In this document: piece after piece, positions 1-4,988 of the stretch | Layout: each line of letters begins with the position of its first letter | Numbering within the stretch: the stretch's first letter is position 1 | Origin: Clostridia bacterium | Lineage (GTDB): Bacteria; Bacillota_A; Clostridia; Oscillospirales; CAG-272 | NCBI GenBank assembly: GCA_017529175.1 | Contig: JAFXNX010000212.1 | Coordinates: 1-6,066 of the forward strand | Reading direction: 5' to 3' | Length of the DNA: 6,066 nucleotides | Translations under genes and position numbers: made by a program | Notes under the pieces: model-generated | Told to the model about the DNA's origin: nothing | Seen by the model: only the letters and a program-made list of their open reading frames with translations | The model's database searches: none

Positions 1-459
1 AGAACGGAATCGGACGAGTTTACCTATACGTTCCATATCATCATAAGATACGAGATCGAAAAAATGATAGTATCGGGAGACGCTAAGATCGAAGACCTGC
101 CGCGCATCTGGAACGAAAAATACCGCGAGTATCTCGGTATAATTCCTCCGTGCGATAAGGACGGCGTGCTCCAGGACGTTCACTGGACCTGGGGATTCGG
201 CTACTTCCCGACGTACGCGCTCGGAAATATGTACAACGCTATGTACTATAACCGTATGAAGAATGAGATAGCGATAGATAGCGTCGTCAGAGCGGGAGAT
301 TTCAAGACTCTGAACGGCTGGATGACGGAAAACGTATTTTCAAAGGCAAACATTCTCGAGCCTAAGAAGTGGATACGCGACATAACCGGCAGAGATTTCA
401 CACCGAACGATTTCCTCGATTATCTTGAGGAAAAGTACGGAGAAATATACTGTATCTGA
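1..459 (+). CDS. M32 family (Taq-type) metallocarboxypeptidase, 3' part only
   Basis: This is the C-terminal 152 residues of a zinc carboxypeptidase that removes amino acids one at a time from peptide C-termini, most likely in the cytoplasm. The frame is open from base 1, so the gene starts upstream. Two M32 signatures are visible: R-T-E-S-D-E at the start, matching the family's RxxAD region with Ser for Ala, and GVLQDVHW around residues 55-62, matching GxxQDxHW. The run GYFPTYALGN that follows is also typical. The HExxH zinc motif lies outside the window, so catalytic integrity cannot be judged. The C-terminus ends normally at TGA 457-459. M32 enzymes are usually about 500 residues, so roughly 350 are missing. 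No signal for coupling to the next gene is seen: a hairpin and a new promoter intervene. Family assignment is firm; the physiological substrate is unknown. Confidence 0.93.
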   Translation, partial: RTESDEFTYTFHIIIRYEIEKMIVSGDAKIEDLPRIWNEKYREYLGIIPPCDKDGVLQDVHWTWGFGYFPTYALGNMYNAMYYNRMKNEIAIDSVVRAGDFKTLNGWMTENVFSKANILEPKKWIRDITGRDFTPNDFLDYLEEKYGEIYCI

Positions 460-476
460 CATATCGTCGGAGAATG

Positions 477-490
477 GCGCCGCACGGCGC
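477..490 (+). terminator. Short GC hairpin, possible weak terminator
   Basis: GCGCCG (477-482) and CGGCGC (485-490) form a perfect inverted repeat 18 bases after the carboxypeptidase stop codon. With a realistic loop the stem is about 5 bp around GCAC. Only a poor T-run follows (CTCTATT), so it is not a convincing intrinsic terminator. Its position between a stop codon and a fresh promoter fits a transcription boundary. Confidence 0.35.
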
Positions 491-496
491 GCTCTA

Positions 497-525
497 TTGA
501 CAAAATAAGACATATATGTTAATAT
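497..525 (+). promoter_or_regulatory. Sigma-A-type promoter for the 555-4443 gene run
   Basis: A perfect -35 box TTGACA (497-502) is separated by exactly 17 bp from a -10 box TAATAT (520-525, 5 of 6 matches). The spacer and downstream sequence are AT-rich in an otherwise mixed-composition region. Transcription would begin near 532, leaving a leader of roughly 23 nt before the ATG at 555. This is the strongest promoter-like match upstream of the gene run and the natural start of the operon. Confidence 0.82.
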
Positions 526-554
526 TTATATAACAAAAACAAGGAGATGTTAAT

Positions 555-1118
555 ATGCCATTTTGCCCTAATTGCGGTGCTCAGATAGGACCCGACGTGA
601 AGTTCTGCACATCGTGCGGAGCGCCTCTCTCAAACGGTCCTCAGCAGCAAAACAACCAGTATCAGCAACAAAACAATCAGTATCAGCAGAATTACGGCGC
701 GCAGAACGGTCAGTTCAATTCTTATCAGGCAGGTCCTGCAAAACCGGTCAGCTTCGGACAGAAGAACATCGCCGTTGCAATTATACTGTCGATCGTTACG
801 TGCGGTATCTACAGTATCATCTGGCTTATCAATATGGTAGATCAAATCAACGAAGCGTCCGATAATCCGAGCGCGACTCCCGGAGGCACGGTATTCCTTC
901 TTTCGATAGTTACCTGCGGTATTTATCTGTATTACTGGCTCTATAAAGCCGGCGGTCAGGTCAACTCCGCAAAAGAGCGCCGCGGAATTCCCGCTGATTC
1001 GAGTTCGGGCATCATCTATCTCGTTCTCGCAATATTCGGTCTGTCTATTGTGTCCTACGCTCTCATCCAGTCCGAGCTCAATAAGATCGCCGAGTATCAC
1101 GGAGCTCCCAAACCCTGA
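555..1118 (+). CDS. Zinc-ribbon and DUF4234 membrane protein
   Basis: This 187-residue protein has a small N-terminal zinc ribbon (C4, C7, C18, C21 as CPNC and CTSC), a Gln/Asn/Tyr-rich linker at about 30-60, and a C-terminal DUF4234 membrane domain. That domain contains the nine-residue string LSIVTCGIY twice (78-86 and 116-124), each inside a hydrophobic segment, with a third hydrophobic stretch at about 153-171. This duplicated pattern is characteristic of DUF4234. The zinc ribbon is expected to be cytoplasmic. The biochemical role of the family is unknown, and I infer only a membrane-anchored accessory or regulatory protein. AAGGAG (541-546) lies 8 nt before the ATG and fixes the start. 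It is the first gene after the promoter at 497-525, and its TGA overlaps the next ATG by one base. Domain calls are confident; function is not. Confidence 0.9.
   Translation: MPFCPNCGAQIGPDVKFCTSCGAPLSNGPQQQNNQYQQQNNQYQQNYGAQNGQFNSYQAGPAKPVSFGQKNIAVAIILSIVTCGIYSIIWLINMVDQINEASDNPSATPGGTVFLLSIVTCGIYLYYWLYKAGGQVNSAKERRGIPADSSSGIIYLVLAIFGLSIVSYALIQSELNKIAEYHGAPKP
642..683 (+). repeat. Two tandem copies of a 21-bp coding repeat (QQQNNQY)
   Basis: Two in-frame 21-bp units (642-662 and 663-683) differ at two third-codon positions and encode QQQNNQY twice, at residues 30-36 and 37-43. A partial third copy (QQN) follows. They lie in the flexible linker between zinc ribbon and membrane domain. Both differences are synonymous, which suggests a duplication later kept for amino acid composition. 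Confidence 0.85.
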
Positions 1119-1486
1119 TGGCAGAAAGAAGAAAAAAAGTTATCCGTACAGCCCTGATCCTTTTCGGGATCGGGGCTTTATACGCAGTCGCGGTAAGTAT
1201 CACCGGCGTCGGCATACCGTGCCCGATACACCTTGTCACGGGACTTGACTGTCCCGGCTGCGGCGTCTCGAGAATGCTCATGGCTCTTTTGCGCCTTGAC
1301 TTCAAGGCGGCGTTCGGCTATAACGCGGCGATCCTTTGCCTGCTTCCGCTGTTTATCGCGACTTTCTACAGGTATGCGCACGTTTACGTCAAATACGGCA
1401 GAAGACGCGACCGCGCCGCCGACATTTCAACGTGGTTTATGATATGCGCGCTTCTCGTTTTCGGAGTGCTCAGAAATATTCTCTGA
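1118..1486 (+). CDS. DUF2752 membrane protein
   Basis: A 122-residue integral membrane protein of the DUF2752 family. The hallmark is the Cys-rich stretch near residues 35-51, with CP at 35-36 and the motif CPGCG at 45-49, followed by SRMLMALLRLDF and a Tyr-Asn pair at 68-69. Hydrophobic segments lie at about 10-30, 68-85 and 105-120, and a basic tail loop at 93-99 (KYGRRRD) is probably cytoplasmic. No catalytic role is established for the family; the paired cysteines could bind a metal or form a disulfide, but that is inference. The ATG begins on the last base of the preceding stop codon (TGATG), so translation by termination-reinitiation is likely and expression is tied to the zinc-ribbon/DUF4234 gene. 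These two families commonly appear together in Gram-positive genomes, which supports a shared membrane function. Confidence 0.9.
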   Translation: MAERRKKVIRTALILFGIGALYAVAVSITGVGIPCPIHLVTGLDCPGCGVSRMLMALLRLDFKAAFGYNAAILCLLPLFIATFYRYAHVYVKYGRRRDRAADISTWFMICALLVFGVLRNIL

Positions 1487-1501
1487 CGCAGTTTGCACCA
1501 C

Positions 1502-1519
1502 GCGCCGGAAGTGCGGCGC
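1502..1519 (+). repeat. Inverted repeat between the DUF2752 and GtrA genes
   Basis: GCGCCG (1502-1507) and CGGCGC (1514-1519) can form a 6-bp stem with a 6-nt loop, just upstream of the GGAGG at 1526-1530. There is no T-run, so it is not a terminator. It uses the same stem sequence as the hairpin at 477-490. It could stabilise or process the transcript at this 49-nt gap, but no function is shown. Confidence 0.5.
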
Positions 1520-1525
1520 ATATCC

Positions 1526-1530
1526 GGAGG
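1526..1530 (+). promoter_or_regulatory. Ribosome binding site that sets the GtrA start at 1536
   Basis: GGAGG lies 5 nt before ATG 1536 and only 2 nt before the in-frame GTG at 1533. Two nucleotides is too close for initiation, so ATG 1536 is the better start. Confidence 0.75.
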
Positions 1531-1535
1531 GTGTG

Positions 1536-1952
1536 ATGAAGAATTCTTTGATGATGATAAAATTTGCGCTGTTTTCCGTCAGCGCGGGAATAATACAGTT
1601 CGCAAGCTATACGCTCCTTTACGAGCTTGCGCATCTTCCCGAATGGGTAAGCTATCTGATAGCGCTCGTTCTGTCGGTGCTCTGGAACTTTACGCTCAAC
1701 CGGGAATTTACGTTCAAATCAGCGACCAACGTTCCGATAGCGATGCTTAAAGTCGCGGCATATTATGCGGTATTCACGCCTCTTTCGACTCTTCTTGAAA
1801 AGTACCTGACGGAGACTGTATGCTGGAACGGATACGTCGTGACGATCATCAATATGCTTCTCTACTTCGGAACGGAGTTTCTTTATCAGAGATTATTCGT
1901 GTTCGGAAAGAGCATCGGAAGCGCAGAAGAGAATACGGAGACGGAAAAATGA
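1536..1952 (+). CDS. GtrA-family four-helix membrane protein
   Basis: A 138-residue polytopic membrane protein of the GtrA-like family, whose members are mostly linked to moving lipid-linked sugars across the membrane for cell-surface glycosylation. Four hydrophobic segments are visible at about 8-30, 37-54, 67-88 and 99-118. The conserved loop after the second segment reads NFTLNREFTF (51-60), and the end of the fourth reads YQRLFVF (117-123), both typical GtrA features. A short hydrophilic tail follows. The start is ATG 1536, set by its ribosome binding site. The last four bases overlap the activase start as ATGA (1949-1952). No glycosyltransferase is present nearby, so the usual partner is absent and the substrate is unknown. 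Family assignment is strong; a role in glycosylation here is inference only. Confidence 0.9.
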   Translation: MKNSLMMIKFALFSVSAGIIQFASYTLLYELAHLPEWVSYLIALVLSVLWNFTLNREFTFKSATNVPIAMLKVAAYYAVFTPLSTLLEKYLTETVCWNGYVVTIINMLLYFGTEFLYQRLFVFGKSIGSAEENTETEK

Positions 1953-2845
1953 AGGTATCGTATTTCAACATACAGCGCTTTTGCCTGCAGGACGGACCCG
2001 GCATCAGGTCGACACTGTTTATGAAGGGGTGTCCTATGAGGTGCGTCTGGTGTCACAATCCGGAGGGCAAGGCAGCGGACCCCGAACTCCTCTTTTTCGC
2101 TGACAGATGTACGCTTTGCGGCGCCTGCCTCGATCTTTGCGGTGCAAGGGGTATAAGGAACGGGAAGACCGTGACGGACCGCGACGCCTGCACCGCGTGC
2201 GGCAAGTGCGTCGACGTTTGTCCGAACGACTGCTCGAAGATATGCGGCGCGCAAGGCGACGTCGACGAACTTTTCGAACTTCTTGCAAGGGATAAGATAT
2301 ACTATGAGGACTCCGGCGGAGGGATAACTCTTTCCGGCGGAGAGCCGATGCTTCAGTGCGACGCCGTTATTTACTTCGCGTTTCGCGCAAAGAAAGACGG
2401 AATATCCCTTGCGCTCGAAACGTCCGGGTGCTGCGACACGCCTCAGCTTCTTGCCGCGGCGAGCTTCGGCACGCTGATCCTTTACGACATCAAAGGTATC
2501 GACGACGAAAAACACGTTAAGAATACCGGAAAATCAAACTCTTTAATTCTTAAGAATTTCGACGAGCTCGCGCGCGCCGGCTCAAATATGATAGTAAGGC
2601 TTCCTCTTGTTCCGGGATACAACGATTCACCGCGAGACCTCGAGCAACTCGCATCTTTTTTGAAAGAATACAGGGGAAGGATACGCCACGCCGAGATAAT
2701 GCCGTATCACCGCATAGGGCTCGGCAAATTTGCGGCGGCGGGATATGACACAAAGGATATGATAAACGCGCCTGACGGAAAATCGTTTGCGTCCGCATGG
2801 CGCGACGCGTTATCAGTCTCCGGCGTAACTGTCAAAGTCAACTGA
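1949..2845 (+). CDS. Glycyl-radical-enzyme activating enzyme (radical SAM, PflA-like with ferredoxin insert)
   Basis: This 298-residue enzyme is expected to use S-adenosylmethionine and an iron-sulfur cluster to install the glycyl radical on a partner enzyme under anaerobic conditions. The radical-SAM motif CxxxCxxC is C28, C32, C35 (GCPMRCVWC). Two four-Cys ferredoxin-type clusters follow: C54/57/60/64 and C81/84/87/91. This insert is found in activases of pyruvate formate-lyase-like, diol dehydratase, choline lyase and decarboxylase enzymes, but not in classical PflA. SGGEP at 129-133 is the SAM-contacting motif, YDIK at 179-182 matches the D-x-K partner-contact motif, and VRLPLVPGYND (216-226) and MPYH (251-254) are conserved. 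I start at ATG 1949, because GGAG at 1937-1940 sits 8 nt upstream, homology begins at residue 1, and it overlaps the GtrA stop. An in-frame ATG at 1820 lies inside the GtrA gene. No glycyl radical enzyme is in the window, so the substrate is unknown. Confidence 0.94.
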   Translation: MKVSYFNIQRFCLQDGPGIRSTLFMKGCPMRCVWCHNPEGKAADPELLFFADRCTLCGACLDLCGARGIRNGKTVTDRDACTACGKCVDVCPNDCSKICGAQGDVDELFELLARDKIYYEDSGGGITLSGGEPMLQCDAVIYFAFRAKKDGISLALETSGCCDTPQLLAAASFGTLILYDIKGIDDEKHVKNTGKSNSLILKNFDELARAGSNMIVRLPLVPGYNDSPRDLEQLASFLKEYRGRIRHAEIMPYHRIGLGKFAAAGYDTKDMINAPDGKSFASAWRDALSVSGVTVKVN

Positions 2846-2860
2846 CGGACGGTAGGATAT

Positions 2861-3544
2861 ATGGATCTGAAAATATATTTTGCAAATGCCGAAAAGCTTG
2901 AGGACGACGGGTTGTTCAAGCGTGTTTACGGCGTTATGCCTCAATACCGGAAGGATAAGGCGGACCGCTTGCGTTTTGCGAAGGATAAAAGACTGTCCCT
3001 TGCCGCGGGAGCGTCTTTGCTCCTTGCGATGAGGGAAGCGGGCGTGCCGCAGAGCGCCGCGATCGCGTACGGCGAACACGGCAAACCGTATTTTCCGGAA
3101 TATCCGTCGTTTTGCGTAAGTCTTTCCCACTCGGGAGAATGGGCGATGTGCGCCGCGGCAGACGTTTGCGTCGGCTGTGACATAGAAAAGATAGAAGGAC
3201 GATCCGAGAGGGTCGCAAACAGGTTTTTTACCGGAGAAGAAAACGCCTATATCGCTTCTTTCTGCGATGATGAAGAGATGCGCGCGGCGTTCTTTCGTGT
3301 GTGGACCCTTCGCGAGAGTTATATGAAAGCGTCGGGCAAGGGTTTTTCAACTCCGCAGTCCTCGTTTTCTGTGATCAAAGGCGGTATAATTTGCGCGGAC
3401 GCCGGGGAGTACGTGCTCGCCGAGATACCCGCGCCCGAAGGATACGCATCGTCGTGCGCGGTCTGCTGCGCGGGAAAAGAGCTGAATATCAGCGCCGCAT
3501 ATATTGATTTTGATGGATTTGTTAATAATTCTATGCTAAAATAA
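2861..3544 (+). CDS. 4'-phosphopantetheinyl transferase, Sfp type
   Basis: A 227-residue enzyme that transfers the phosphopantetheine arm of coenzyme A to a serine on a carrier protein of fatty acid, polyketide or nonribosomal peptide synthesis. Sequence signs in order are GKPYFP (74-79), the SLSHSG motif (87-92), the metal-binding GCDIE (105-109, with D107 and E109), and WTLRESYMKASGKG (148-161). In Sfp the last motif is W-T-M-K-E, with E151 and K155 functional; here E152 and K156 align, but the first Lys is Arg151. Length is normal for the Sfp group. The gene starts 15 nt after the activase stop with a modest AGGA site (2854-2857), so it is probably co-transcribed. No carrier-protein or synthase gene lies nearby, so it may be the housekeeping enzyme acting on the fatty acid carrier protein. 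An AcpS-type enzyme elsewhere cannot be excluded. Confidence 0.93.
   Translation: MDLKIYFANAEKLEDDGLFKRVYGVMPQYRKDKADRLRFAKDKRLSLAAGASLLLAMREAGVPQSAAIAYGEHGKPYFPEYPSFCVSLSHSGEWAMCAAADVCVGCDIEKIEGRSERVANRFFTGEENAYIASFCDDEEMRAAFFRVWTLRESYMKASGKGFSTPQSSFSVIKGGIICADAGEYVLAEIPAPEGYASSCAVCCAGKELNISAAYIDFDGFVNNSMLK
3534..3542 (+). promoter_or_regulatory. Possible extended -10 promoter for the 3601 gene
   Basis: TGC TAAAAT (3534-3542) matches the extended -10 form TGnTATAAT with one mismatch in the hexamer. The -35 region at proper spacing (TGGATT, 3514-3519) is poor, as is allowed for extended -10 promoters. The local sequence is AT-rich although it lies in the end of the upstream gene. A start near 3549 would give a leader of about 50 nt. 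Read-through from upstream is also likely. Confidence 0.4.
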
Positions 3545-3589
3545 CATTGTAACGCAGCAAGATATGTCGGAAAAATATCATTTTGCTTC

Positions 3590-3594
3590 GGAGG
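3590..3594 (+). promoter_or_regulatory. Ribosome binding site that sets a GTG start at 3601
   Basis: GGAGG lies 6 nt before GTG 3601, ideal spacing. The longer in-frame alternative, TTG at 3583, would place this site inside the coding region and has no site of its own. Confidence 0.85.
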
Positions 3595-3600
3595 CCGGCT

Positions 3601-4443
3601 GTGAAAAAGAAAAAGAAAATCGACGAACTTGAAATAACCGAAGAAGAGCGCAAGACTCAGGATATGAGCGCCGTTGCGGAGTACAACGGAGAAAAGTCCA
3701 ACCGCGCGAAGCTCGTGGAGTACGAGGGCGACGACTACGAGGATATTCCGGTCAAAGACGACAGCATCTCGGGAAAAACGAGCAACTTCTTCTATCACAA
3801 CAAATGGAACGTAATTATCTCGTCCGTCGTCATCATAATAGTCGTCATAGTTCTTTATCAGATGCTCACGCGCGACAAGGCGAAAGCGGATATCTCCGTT
3901 CTTTACGCGGGACCGCGCGAGATATCGGCGGCGGAAGCCGAACAGATCAAGTTTTCGCTCGGAGAGATATTCAGCATCGGATCGGATACGAAAAAGAACG
4001 TGTATCTTTACACGTCGTATTATTCCGCGGGCGAGGTCAGAACGGACGCCTCCGGAAGGGAATACACTCTCACCGATAAAGGGTACGCCGACGAAAAGCT
4101 GCAGGGGCTGATCGCGACGGGAGAATGCGGCGTGATGTTCGTGGACAGAGCGTTTTTCGATATATTGAAATCGGAGGGCGGACTTGAAACGTTTTCGGAC
4201 GGACTCGGCTTTACGCCTGACGGCGCGTTCGACGAATACGGGATCGAACTGAAGGACACCGAGGCGTATTTATACTACGCGGAGCTCAGATGTATGCCGA
4301 AGGATACGGTCGTCTGTCTGAGAGCTCCTTCGGAGTCTGTGCTTACCTCGAGAAGCGAGGCGCAGAAGAACCACGACGGCGCCGTGAAACTGCTCACAAA
4401 CTTCTTTAAATTTAATGCTCCCGAACCAGTTGAGGGACAATGA
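3601..4443 (+). CDS. Single-pass membrane protein of unknown function
   Basis: I do not recognise a named family. The protein has 280 residues from a GTG start. Residues 1-68 are very hydrophilic, beginning with five lysines after the initiator and then rich in Glu and Asp, and look cytoplasmic and disordered. One strongly hydrophobic segment (about 70-88, Ile/Val rich) is preceded by NFFYHNKWN. The remaining 190 residues should lie outside the membrane. They begin with ADISVLYAGP (96-105), a beta-strand-like opening, and contain alternating strands and helices compatible with a periplasmic-binding-like or small alpha/beta fold. There are only two cysteines (176 and 231) and no catalytic motif is evident. 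The last residues, PEPVEGQ, look unlike the rest. It is the last gene before the strong terminator at 4451-4492, 56 nt after the transferase. Topology is well supported; function is unknown. Confidence 0.85.
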   Translation: MKKKKKIDELEITEEERKTQDMSAVAEYNGEKSNRAKLVEYEGDDYEDIPVKDDSISGKTSNFFYHNKWNVIISSVVIIIVVIVLYQMLTRDKAKADISVLYAGPREISAAEAEQIKFSLGEIFSIGSDTKKNVYLYTSYYSAGEVRTDASGREYTLTDKGYADEKLQGLIATGECGVMFVDRAFFDILKSEGGLETFSDGLGFTPDGAFDEYGIELKDTEAYLYYAELRCMPKDTVVCLRAPSESVLTSRSEAQKNHDGAVKLLTNFFKFNAPEPVEGQ

Positions 4444-4450
4444 TAAAAAT

Positions 4451-4492
4451 ATCGGCAAACGCCTATAACCGCGGGCGTTTGCCGATGTTTTT
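4451..4492 (+). terminator. Strong intrinsic terminator at the operon end
   Basis: A perfect 13-bp stem pairs ATCGGCAAACGCC (4451-4463) with GGCGTTTGCCGAT (4474-4486), with a 10-nt loop, and is followed by G and TTTTT (4488-4492). It begins 7 bases after the stop codon of the 3601 gene. An A-run before the stem (4445-4449) would make it usable from the other strand as well. It separates the operon from the riboswitch unit. Confidence 0.93.
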
Positions 4493-4600
4493 GCATGAAA
4501 TATCAAGGCGAATGCAGCAAGCTTTGAGGACTCCGTTTTTCTTGCGCATACTGCACAAAAAACGATGTTTTATTCGTCGATAATTGACCCATATTATCAC
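4493..4600. other. Non-coding spacer between terminator and promoter
   Basis: These 108 bases hold no open frame with a ribosome binding site and no strong promoter. The only structure I see is a weak, interrupted complementarity (TGCAG 4513-4517 with CTGCA 4551-4555, and CAAG 4518-4521 with CTTG 4541-4544), which I do not consider meaningful. The end becomes AT-rich as it enters the next promoter. Confidence 0.6.
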
Positions 4601-4629
4601 TTGACAAAAAATACTCTCTGATGTATCAT
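4601..4629 (+). promoter_or_regulatory. Sigma-A-type promoter of the riboswitch-lipoprotein unit
   Basis: A perfect -35 box TTGACA (4601-4606) is followed after 17 bp by TATCAT (4624-4629, 5 of 6 matches to the -10 consensus). Transcription would start near 4636, about 20 nt before the riboswitch aptamer, which is normal spacing for a riboswitch leader. Confidence 0.85.
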
Positions 4630-4656
4630 AATAATGTAAATCAAATCAAATAATTT

Positions 4657-4727
4657 GTGTCGATATATCTCAAATAATCGGTTTTGAAGTTTCTACCCGG
4701 CGCCGTAAACGTCCGGACTATCGATGC
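4657..4727 (+). promoter_or_regulatory. Purine riboswitch aptamer, guanine class
   Basis: The conserved core is present: GTTTCTACC (4689-4697) joins stems P2 and P3, CCGTAAA (4703-4709) forms loop L3, and GACTAT (4716-4721) joins P3 to P1. P1 pairs GTGTCGATA (4657-4665) with TATCGATGC (4719-4727), including two G-U pairs. P2 is TCAAA (4670-4674) with TTTGA (4683-4687). P3 pairs CGGCG (4698-4702) with CGTCCG (4710-4715), leaving one bulged U. The base equivalent to position 74 of the Bacillus xpt aptamer, which Watson-Crick pairs with the ligand, is C4718; C there indicates guanine or hypoxanthine, whereas U would indicate adenine. Loop L2 reads TAATCGG rather than the usual ATATGG form, but keeps the GG needed for the loop-loop contact with L3. 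It controls the lipoprotein gene at 5042. Confidence 0.95.
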
Positions 4728-4759
4728 TCCGTACGGCATAGTTATGCCGTTTGCATCGG
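4721..4759 (+). promoter_or_regulatory. Predicted antiterminator of the guanine riboswitch
   Basis: CGATGC (4722-4727), the 3' strand of P1, is fully complementary to GCATCG (4753-4758), which runs into the foot of the terminator stem. Between them, ACGGCATA (4733-4740) and TATGCCGT (4743-4750) form a perfect hairpin that brings the two strands together. Without ligand, this pairing would break P1 and take G4758-G4759 from the terminator; with guanine bound, P1 holds and the terminator forms. The pairing is seen; the switching order is inferred from known guanine riboswitches. Confidence 0.65.
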
Positions 4760-4795
4760 TGGAACTGTTTGTTTCACCTTTTATTTTTGTTTTAT
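4758..4795 (+). terminator. Riboswitch-controlled intrinsic terminator
   Basis: GGTGGAAC (4758-4765) pairs with GTTTCACC (4771-4778), 8 bp with one G-U pair and a 5-nt loop. A long T-rich run follows (4779-4793, interrupted by single A and G). It lies 31 nt after the aptamer, as expected for a transcriptional off switch. Terminated leaders would be about 155 nt long. Confidence 0.88.
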
Positions 4796-4818
4796 ATCGA
4801 CCCGGAAGGGACGATACC

Positions 4819-4908
4819 ATGAACGTTTGTATGATGACAGAAGGATCCAAACTTTTCATCGGTACAACTGCGCCCGAACACAAAAACTGCCCGAATACCG
4901 CACGCTGA
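4819..4908 (+). CDS. Possible 29-residue leader ORF
   Basis: ATG 4819 opens a 29-codon frame ending at TGA 4906-4908. GGAAGGG (4804-4810) lies 8 nt upstream, a good ribosome binding site at good spacing, though it sits in the loop and 3' arm of the 4795-4816 hairpin. The product begins MNVCMMTEGS and ends CPNTAR, with no recognisable domain, signal or codon run of the kind seen in amino acid attenuators. The stop codon lies just past the left arm of the 4895-4931 hairpin, so a ribosome near the end would cover that arm and prevent the hairpin. It may equally be chance: a short frame in a 598-nt non-coding region is not rare. I treat it as a candidate only. Confidence 0.25.
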   Translation: MNVCMMTEGSKLFIGTTAPEHKNCPNTAR

Positions 4909-4939
4909 CGTTTGCGCACGCCGTGCGGTATGTTTATTT
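4895..4939 (+). terminator. 10-bp hairpin, possible second attenuator
   Basis: ATACCGCACG (4895-4904) pairs perfectly with CGTGCGGTAT (4922-4931) around a 17-nt loop, followed by GTTTATTTC (4932-4940), a moderate T-run. CGGTA at 4860-4864 could pair with TACCG (4896-4900) and so compete with the left arm. It could terminate or pause transcription upstream of the lipoprotein gene, but the large loop and interrupted T-run keep this uncertain. Confidence 0.45.
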
Positions 4940-4988
4940 CAGTGTCCTCGAAGCGAATGAAGAGAGCTTTTGGGGTACGCGTTTCTGT

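Noticed and set aside
630..1100. 156-codon open frame on the - strand
   Set aside because: Antisense to the zinc-ribbon/DUF4234 gene; its Leu/Ile-rich end is just the complement of the Gln/Asn repeat.
1820..1948. Upstream in-frame start for the activase
   Set aside because: The extra 43 residues lie inside the GtrA gene, are basic and unconserved, and ATG 1949 has a good ribosome binding site and starts exactly at family homology.
1886..2515. 209-codon open frame on the - strand
   Set aside because: Antisense to the activase and the end of the GtrA gene, both of which have strong motifs; the translation has no recognisable domain.
3561..3579. GATAT/ATATC inverted repeat between 3544 and 3601 as a terminator
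   Set aside because: Only 5 A/T-rich pairs with a 9-nt loop and a short T-run; too weak to call.
3319..3798. 159-codon open frame on the - strand
   Set aside because: Spans the end of the transferase gene, the gap and the start of the next gene on the other strand, with no ribosome binding site or family match.
4584..4589. TTGACC as an additional -35 box
   Set aside because: No acceptable -10 hexamer lies 16-18 bp downstream; the TTGACA at 4601 with TATCAT at 4624 is much better.
4757..4766. GGTGGAAC as a T-box-like sequence
   Set aside because: It resembles TGGNACC only partly, lacks the flanking T-box consensus and specifier stem, and is accounted for as the left arm of the riboswitch terminator.
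4684..4818. Longer open frame starting within the riboswitch
   Set aside because: It runs through the aptamer, antiterminator and terminator, which explain the sequence fully; only the last part (from 4819) has a plausible ribosome binding site.
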